NCBI GenBank assembly: GCA_022822085.1
Contig: JAJECK010000093.1
Location: 1 to 47,559, forward strand
Direction of reading: 5' to 3'
From: Candidatus Poribacteria bacterium
GTDB lineage: Bacteria; Poribacteria; WGA-4E; WGA-3G
Length of the DNA stretch: 47,559 nucleotides
Shown: one piece after another, positions 43,030 through 47,559 of the stretch
How the letters are laid out: each line of letters starts with the position of its first letter
How positions within the stretch are numbered: the first letter of the stretch is position 1
The notes under the pieces: model-generated
What the model was told of the DNA's origin: nothing
Seen by the model: the letters and a program-made list of their open reading frames with translations, nothing else
Databases searched by the model: none
Translations under genes and position numbers: made by a program

Positions 43030-43082
43030 GATTTTTCTCCATTTTCTGTTTTTTGTATGATATGGACCGTCCCCGGACGGTT

Positions 43083-43655
43083 CTATATAAATGTTGCCAT
43101 TGCAACTGTATGTGTATTCCTTTGTTTAACTTTACGATAATTTCCGAATATTTCCATAAAATGCCGTTTGATAAATTCCCGAAGTCCGGAAATTGTTACA
43201 ACAAAAATCTTTCCATTCTGTTTTAAATACCGCTTCGCATCACCGAATAATATCTGTAGCAGTTCTTTCCCAACATTTGCAGGTAAATTTGAGACAATTA
43301 CATCAAATTTCATTTCGGGCAGATGACTAAATCCATTGCTTAACATAACCTGACAATTTTGTAGATTATTCAGGACTATGTTTTTCTGTGCATAGTCTAC
43401 CGCTACAAAATCCTTGTCCACCATATAGATATCTGTGTTTTTTGAACACTTTGCCATTGTTATACCGAGTGCACCATAACCGCATCCAAGATCCAAACAA
43501 ATGTCGCCATCATTGATTTCCATCCACTCAATCAGTAGCTGTGTTCCCGCATCTATTGTTCTCGGTGAAAAAAGTCCCCAAGTTGTTGTAAATGTTAAAT
43601 CGTTTCCGCGCAATGTAGCATCAAATGTAATCTCAGTTGGTATGTCAATTTTCAT
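43083..43655 (-). CDS. Small-domain SAM methyltransferase (RsmC/RlmG-like)
   Basis: 190 residues with MTS-type fold. The FTTTWGLFSPRTIDAGTQLL start (about 22-41) and DLGCGYGALGITMAK (55-69) match the 16S/23S guanine-N2 methyltransferase family. The catalytic NPPF motif reads NLPA (SNLPANVGK, 122-130), so base flipping or catalysis may differ. It could be an rRNA guanine methyltransferase or one with another substrate. It starts 15 bases after the MDR gene ends. Confidence 0.75.
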   Translation of the reverse strand: MKIDIPTEITFDATLRGNDLTFTTTWGLFSPRTIDAGTQLLIEWMEINDGDICLDLGCGYGALGITMAKCSKNTDIYMVDKDFVAVDYAQKNIVLNNLQNCQVMLSNGFSHLPEMKFDVIVSNLPANVGKELLQILFGDAKRYLKQNGKIFVVTISGLREFIKRHFMEIFGNYRKVKQRNTHTVAMATFI

Positions 43656-43670
43656 ATTTAGGACCTATCT

Positions 43671-44630
43671 TTACCATTTTATGCACACCCCAAGAGCATC
43701 TCCAGGAGTATTCCATAATAAATCAAATGCTTCTTTTGCCTCTTTATAGTCAAAACGGTGTGTAATCATTTCACCCGTACGGATTTCACCATTCTCTATT
43801 TTTTGCAAGGCACGGGAAGCAATACTGGCGCGTGGTTCATCGGTAAGTATTCCTGCCACCAGACGTTTGCTCATCATTTTTGATGAATGCAACGGAAGTG
43901 GTTTCTGTTGATATAGGGCAATAAGTTGAATAGTCCCAAATTGTCGAACCATATCCTGTGCTTGTTCAAATGATTTGACACCTGCATGTCCACCGACACA
44001 ATCAATTACCAAATCAGCACCTCTACCATCAGTCCGACGACGTACAGTCTGCACAGGATCTTCCTCTTCTGCGTTTATAGAAACATCAGCACCGAGTTGA
44101 GCAGAAAGTCCACAGCGAAAGGCAAGGGCATCAACAGTAAGAACCCGTTCAGGTGAATAACCGCGTATAACTTGCATCATCAAACTACCGACTAATCCCT
44201 GTCCTAAAATCACGACTGTGTCACCCGCCTTCACACCCGAAGAATCTGACCACGCAACAGCACTTGTTGCTAAAGGTAAAAATGTCCCAGCTTCAAAATT
44301 AACTTCAGTCGGTAGCGAGACAACTCTACCATCAGTCTCGTTAGGTTCCATAACTACATATTGTGCATGCGGTGCTACTGCCATCACGCGATCCCCAACA
44401 TTATAACCCACAACCTGATCACCCACTGCATCTACAGTCCCGGTCAGTGAATATCCCATAATTGAGGGAGAGACAGCTTCCTCAAGTATGTAACGTCTAA
44501 AGAGTTCTGATCCACGACTGATTAAGGTCGTATCTGCTTTTACTCGAATCTGATTTGCGTTGACTTCCGGGGTTTCCACCTCTTCAAGTTGTATATTTCC
44601 AAATCCTTCCGGTTTTATTACACGAAACAT
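43671..44630 (-). CDS. MDR-superfamily (zinc-type alcohol dehydrogenase-like) oxidoreductase
   Basis: 319 residues, shorter than typical ADH (~340-350). The catalytic domain begins LEEVETPEVNANQIRVKADT; the catalytic zinc Cys position is replaced by SRGSE (ISRGSELFRR), as in some quinone- or bacteriochlorophyllide-type oxidoreductases. GYNVGDRV is standard. The NAD(P)-binding ILGQGLVGSLMMQVI near residue 147 is the Rossmann motif. Probably a zinc-less dehydrogenase with unknown substrate. GGAGGA precedes ATG 44630. Confidence 0.8.
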   Translation of the reverse strand: MFRVIKPEGFGNIQLEEVETPEVNANQIRVKADTTLISRGSELFRRYILEEAVSPSIMGYSLTGTVDAVGDQVVGYNVGDRVMAVAPHAQYVVMEPNETDGRVVSLPTEVNFEAGTFLPLATSAVAWSDSSGVKAGDTVVILGQGLVGSLMMQVIRGYSPERVLTVDALAFRCGLSAQLGADVSINAEEEDPVQTVRRRTDGRGADLVIDCVGGHAGVKSFEQAQDMVRQFGTIQLIALYQQKPLPLHSSKMMSKRLVAGILTDEPRASIASRALQKIENGEIRTGEMITHRFDYKEAKEAFDLLWNTPGDALGVCIKW

Positions 44631-44682
44631 ATATCATCCTCCGAAATAAATAGGGAGAGAATTTTGGCATGTCCATACTATT

Positions 44683-46038
44683 CTAACGTAAACGTTTCAC
44701 TAAATCTTGTTGTGTAATTGGATTATTCAAATCCATTAAATAGATATGAAATGCGTCGCTTCTATCCGATACAAATGCAATATAACGTCCATCTGGTGAG
44801 AAAGTAGGATGTATTGACCTGCCAATATCATTTGTAATCTGCCGCTCGTTTTTTCCATTTACATCGATTAAGTATATTTCCCAATCACCGTATCTTGCTG
44901 ACATAAATGCAATTGTCTTCCCATCTGGAGAAACTGAAGGGTTATAGCAATCAAAGCGGTTTGGATTAAAATGTCTTTCGTTTTTTCCATCAATGTCAAT
45001 AGTAATTAGTTGGTTCACATCGTTCCGTGAAGATACAAAAATAATTCGCTTACCATCAGGAAAAAAACTTGGACTACCATCATCCGTTTCATTATAGGTA
45101 ATTCGTTTAGGTGTAATGTTTTCTGGAGTGAATTGGGAAAGTTCAAGTTCACTGAATTCGAGAAGAAATAACTCTAAGTTCTCATCAACATTTGATTCGT
45201 AGACAACCATGGTCCCTTCGCGTGAAGCCTGTGGGGCACGAGTGCCGAAACTATTGGGAATAACATTATGTGTAACTTTGCTATGGATATGGGTTAGGTT
45301 TAAACCTGCGAAGATTGGGGTTGACCCGCTACTCTGAATTAGAAGTTTGATTTCACGTGTATCTTTTATGTCACTACTATAAAAGATGTAGTCTGGTGTA
45401 TGAAGGAATGCCGGTGAATTATCGTTGAAATCTGTAGAATACGTCACACGACGTGTAATTCGGCCATTCAGATCCATCAGATAGATTTCACCATTGTCAA
45501 GACGAAACGAGGCAAATGCGATCTGTTTCCCATCAGGTGAAAATATAGGTGAATAATTGTCAGAATCACCGTAGGTCAACCGTTTTATGCTGTAACTATC
45601 TCCAACAAGTTCAATGACTTTTTGTAGAACTTTAGGGTTGTTTGTGCTTTTTTGAACTTTTCTAAGCAAACGTATAGCCGATTCTCTATCGCCAATATGC
45701 AGATATGTACTTGCTAACTCCAGTCTAACTTCGTTAAGTTTCTTTGATTCAGAAGCATATTGTTGCGTTGCTTTTTCAAACTGCATAACCGCATCGTTAT
45801 ATCTTCCCAATTCGTTATACGATTTGCCAAGTAGCATCAGGACCTGAGGATTTTGTTCGTCTGTTTCTAAATACTCCACCAGTTTTTCAACTGCTGCATC
45901 TGCTTTACCATTATCCAGTAGTTCTTCTATCTGTTTCAACTCGTTAATTTGACATCCAAGCAACAAGACAAACAACGAACAAAATAACATTAATAATGTA
46001 TATAGTAGTTTTGTTCTAATCATATTGTGATATATCAT
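44683..46038 (-). CDS. Lipoprotein with TPR and TolB-like PD40 propeller
   Basis: 451 residues from ATG 46038; an in-frame ATG at 46023 gives a more standard signal (MIRTKLLYTLL...). The lipobox is LLLGC. Residues about 35-140 are TPR-like helices (EELLDNGKADAAVEKLVEYL, LLGKSYNELGRYNDAVMQFE, AIRLLRKVQ). Residues 150-445 are six PD40/TolB-type blades (SPIFSPDGKQIAFASFR, PSFFPDGKRIIFVSSR, PSVSPDGKTIAFMSAR, PTFSPDGRYIAFVSDR). TolB-type propellers act in the periplasm with outer-membrane complexes. A TTGACA (46063-46068)-17-TACAAG element lies just upstream. It is the first gene of the MDR-methyltransferase-transglutaminase-BatA-BamA run. Confidence 0.82.
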   Translation of the reverse strand: MIYHNMIRTKLLYTLLMLFCSLFVLLLGCQINELKQIEELLDNGKADAAVEKLVEYLETDEQNPQVLMLLGKSYNELGRYNDAVMQFEKATQQYASESKKLNEVRLELASTYLHIGDRESAIRLLRKVQKSTNNPKVLQKVIELVGDSYSIKRLTYGDSDNYSPIFSPDGKQIAFASFRLDNGEIYLMDLNGRITRRVTYSTDFNDNSPAFLHTPDYIFYSSDIKDTREIKLLIQSSGSTPIFAGLNLTHIHSKVTHNVIPNSFGTRAPQASREGTMVVYESNVDENLELFLLEFSELELSQFTPENITPKRITYNETDDGSPSFFPDGKRIIFVSSRNDVNQLITIDIDGKNERHFNPNRFDCYNPSVSPDGKTIAFMSARYGDWEIYLIDVNGKNERQITNDIGRSIHPTFSPDGRYIAFVSDRSDAFHIYLMDLNNPITQQDLVKRLR

Positions 46039-46078
46039 TCTTGTAGTTTGGAGTTAGTGCTTTGTCAAGTGCAATATT

Positions 46079-46176
46079 GTCCATCGGGTAGAGCGGAGCG
46101 CCAATAAAATATTAACTGGCGACATGTTAGACATAATCAATCCGTGTCGGGTTTCGCTCCGCTCTACCCGACGGAC
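46079..46176. repeat. Palindromic repeat with gggtagagcg core
   Basis: Arms 46079-46100 and 46155-46176 pair with only 1-2 mismatches (gggtagagcggagcg type) and flank 54 bases. The arms share their core with the middle tier of the 5333-5637 element (gggtagagcgaagcg). It sits upstream of the TPR/TolB-like gene. Confidence 0.75.
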
Positions 46177-46294
46177 AGAAGAAAACTGGACCTTCATTTA
46201 GAAGTTGACGAAGCATTAGGACTAAATTCAAAAACGGTAGGTTCACTTTGTCTGCATGCAGAAAATTAGTGATCTAATACAAACTCATAATAAA

Positions 46295-46762
46295 TTATAA
46301 AACTCGGTTGTTATTGCTTCTTTCATACGTCCTAATGTCTATTTCATGTTCAACACGCCAGCCATCATATATTGCATATATCCAACAAAATAATACCTGA
46401 ATTAGTGCAGTAATTTTCAAAATTACTGATGGACGGAACCACAAACTTTTTCCATCGTCAAATGTCCAGAGCTGAACGGCATTTTCAATTTCACCACTAT
46501 CATGCGCAACAAATCCACCGGTATTTGATTGAAACCTGAAAAGATCTCCGAACTCTCTTACTGGATAAGAATTCATATAAAAAAGAACGATTCCTGTTAA
46601 AAAAATGAGAAAGACAATAAAGGCTTTTATCAATCGATGCAAATATAACTGCCCTAAACCTGGTACGATTGCGGACAATATCATAGCAGTATAGGAACGA
46701 GCAGGTGGTGATTGCATCTGTTGATTTGCATCCGATTGCAGTTGAGAAGCAGATTCACGCAT
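46295..46762 (-). CDS. TM2-domain-like membrane protein
   Basis: 155 residues with the characteristic SAIVPGLGQLYLHRLIKAFIVF (about 29-50) of TM2/DUF5683-like proteins, a second helix adjacent (VFLIFLTGIVLFYM) and a third near residue 115 (TALIQVLFCWIYAIYDGWR). N-terminal 20 residues are Gln/Ser-rich. It begins 4 bases after the SMR-like gene ends, so they share a transcript. Family role is unclear. Confidence 0.7.
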   Translation of the reverse strand: MRESASQLQSDANQQMQSPPARSYTAMILSAIVPGLGQLYLHRLIKAFIVFLIFLTGIVLFYMNSYPVREFGDLFRFQSNTGGFVAHDSGEIENAVQLWTFDDGKSLWFRPSVILKITALIQVLFCWIYAIYDGWRVEHEIDIRTYERSNNNRVL

Positions 46763-46765
46763 GGG

Positions 46766-47134
46766 TTAGGCTTCTCCTTGTGCTACGAGATACACACCGA
46801 TACAAATTATGATCGCACCAATAATACGCTCTTTTGGTATGGATTCTTTGAAAAATAACCATGAAAATGGTATCGCAAGGACATAACCTAAACTCAACAT
46901 CGGATAGGCAATACTGAGTTTAACACGGGAAAGAATAACAAGCCATACAAAGGTAGTAAATCCATAAATTGAAATCCCACCTAAAACATAAGGATTAAAA
47001 ATAACTTGTGTCAGTTTGGGTATCAGTTCACGAAAACCACCGATACGTCCAACCGCACTGACTCCCTGTTTAAGCAAAATTTGTCCAAACACTGTCAGCA
47101 ATACATTAAATATTAAGAGTACATAATCTTTCAT
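46766..47134 (-). CDS. SMR/EamA-like small membrane transporter
   Basis: 122 residues, four transmembrane helices and the usual length for a small multidrug-resistance or single-EamA-domain protein. Characteristic FGQILLKQGV (near 15-24) and LGYVLAIPFSWLFFKESIP (near 78-96) are seen. ATG 47134 is chosen because the longer frame (ATG 47152) starts inside the -10 box. The start follows TATAAT by six bases, so the mRNA is probably leaderless. No Shine-Dalgarno is present. Confidence 0.75.
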   Translation of the reverse strand: MKDYVLLIFNVLLTVFGQILLKQGVSAVGRIGGFRELIPKLTQVIFNPYVLGGISIYGFTTFVWLVILSRVKLSIAYPMLSLGYVLAIPFSWLFFKESIPKERIIGAIIICIGVYLVAQGEA

Positions 47135-47140
47135 AAAAGT

Positions 47141-47169
47141 ATTATACCACATCTAAAAGTGTTTTTCAA
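47141..47169 (-). promoter_or_regulatory. Consensus promoter giving a leaderless mRNA
   Basis: Minus strand: TTGAAA (47164-47169), exactly 17 bases, TATAAT (47141-47146). Six bases separate the -10 from ATG 47134, so transcription should start at or next to the start codon. Confidence 0.8.
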
Positions 47170-47407
47170 TTTGGATTAAGTTATGGGGTGTGTCCAGTTT
47201 TTGGCATGGAATTACATTGAAAGGTGTTCTTGCACGAAATGTATTCAAAAGGTATCCTATCCTAATATATCAATATTAACGAGTTGTGCTAAATAACTAT
47301 ACATTAAACATTGTTCAACATCAACGATTTGTTATGTCCATACTTCTCATTGGATTGTCCGTTCTTTAGTCCAGCTATGAAGATTAATTTATTAATTCGG
47401 TCCTTTT
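47170..47407. other. Intergenic region with a shared 24-base repeat piece
   Basis: No gene seen. At 47377-47400 the sequence atgaagattaatttattaat then tcgg is the exact reverse complement of 29568-29591, the right arm of the nested repeat element there. The partner arm of this copy is not visible in the window. Confidence 0.65.
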
Positions 47408-47557
47408 CTATCTGTACGAGCTTACTATTACCCATAAGTATTTGGGAGAGGAATTGTTTTTTTGATGTTGGTTTGGAATGGTTTTGAATGTCCGAAGTAA
47501 ACCTTTGAATGCTGTGTTGATATTTTCTTGCTTGATGGTAGAAGTTGTGCTATGTTC
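47408..47557 (-). CDS. 3' end of an unknown gene (partial)
   Basis: A minus-strand frame enters from the right edge and ends with TAG at 47408-47410, giving 49 residues with mixed, protein-like composition (KQENINTAFKGLLRTFKTIP). The other minus frames are shorter or closed. Length and lack of flanking sequence prevent identification; it may be a chance ORF. Confidence 0.25.
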   Translation of the reverse strand, partial: EHSTTSTIKQENINTAFKGLLRTFKTIPNQHQKNNSSPKYLWVIVSSYR

Positions 47558-47559
47558 AA

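Noticed and set aside
46039-46080. Firm promoter call for the TPR/TolB-like gene
   Set aside because: TTGACA is perfect but the -10 at 17 bases is TACAAG; noted in the gene entry only.

Overview
The window is AT-rich bacterial chromosome of Gram-negative type: there is a BamA/TamA-like outer-membrane protein, lipoproteins, and many secreted proteins with cleavable signal peptides. The gene style best fits Candidatus Poribacteria or a close relative. It includes tandem secreted WD40 proteins with an N-terminal LPxGA..R.GKG module, lamin-tail-domain surface proteins ending in an FN3-like domain, phytanoyl-CoA dioxygenase, ThuA-like and sulfatase-superfamily enzymes, and short nested palindromic repeats between genes. 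That assignment is by gene style only; there is no rRNA or marker phylogeny here.

Layout. 1-5200: end of an unknown gene, a 5'-truncated lamin-tail surface protein, and its full-length paralogue. 5200-6660: palindromic repeat elements and a decayed, chimeric secreted protein whose tail is built from a 28-bp minisatellite. 6690-13490: housekeeping genes (isopropylmalate/isocitrate-type dehydrogenase, SAM methyltransferase, divergent YchF, tyrA-cmk-plsC, flavodoxin/ferredoxin reductase-like gene). 13850-20757: one operon of four tandem secreted WD40 beta-propeller genes behind a consensus sigma-70 promoter; the first gene appears to start with ATA. 20767-24434: argH-pyrF-sulfatase-like operon. 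24476-25975: two copies of a PIN toxin-antitoxin module, the second with a frameshifted toxin. 26040-28430: membrane protein, PhyH and ThuA genes. 28644-33949: accessory small secreted or membrane proteins spaced by miniature inverted-repeat elements. 34105-47134: a long minus-strand set comprising SMR/EamA-like transporter, TM2-like protein, TPR/TolB-like lipoprotein, MDR oxidoreductase, small-domain methyltransferase, periplasmic transglutaminase, BatA/VWA protein, BamA-like protein and an OPT-like membrane protein. A TnpB-only IS605-type element is inserted between the BatA and BamA-like genes.

Regulatory signals are readable. Several promoters match TTGNNN-16/17-TATAAT closely, including one that implies a leaderless mRNA for the SMR-like gene. 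Several ORF starts were moved to the codon that has a Shine-Dalgarno sequence.

The most useful observations are these. (1) The IS605-type element can be excised in silico to restore an in-frame ATG for the BamA-like gene that overlaps the stop codon of the upstream BatA gene. (2) The four-gene WD40 cluster carries an ATA start. (3) Three-tier nested palindromes carry an outward-facing -10 box. (4) A sulfatase-family enzyme has Thr in place of the formylglycine Cys/Ser. No CRISPR array, tRNA or rRNA was seen.
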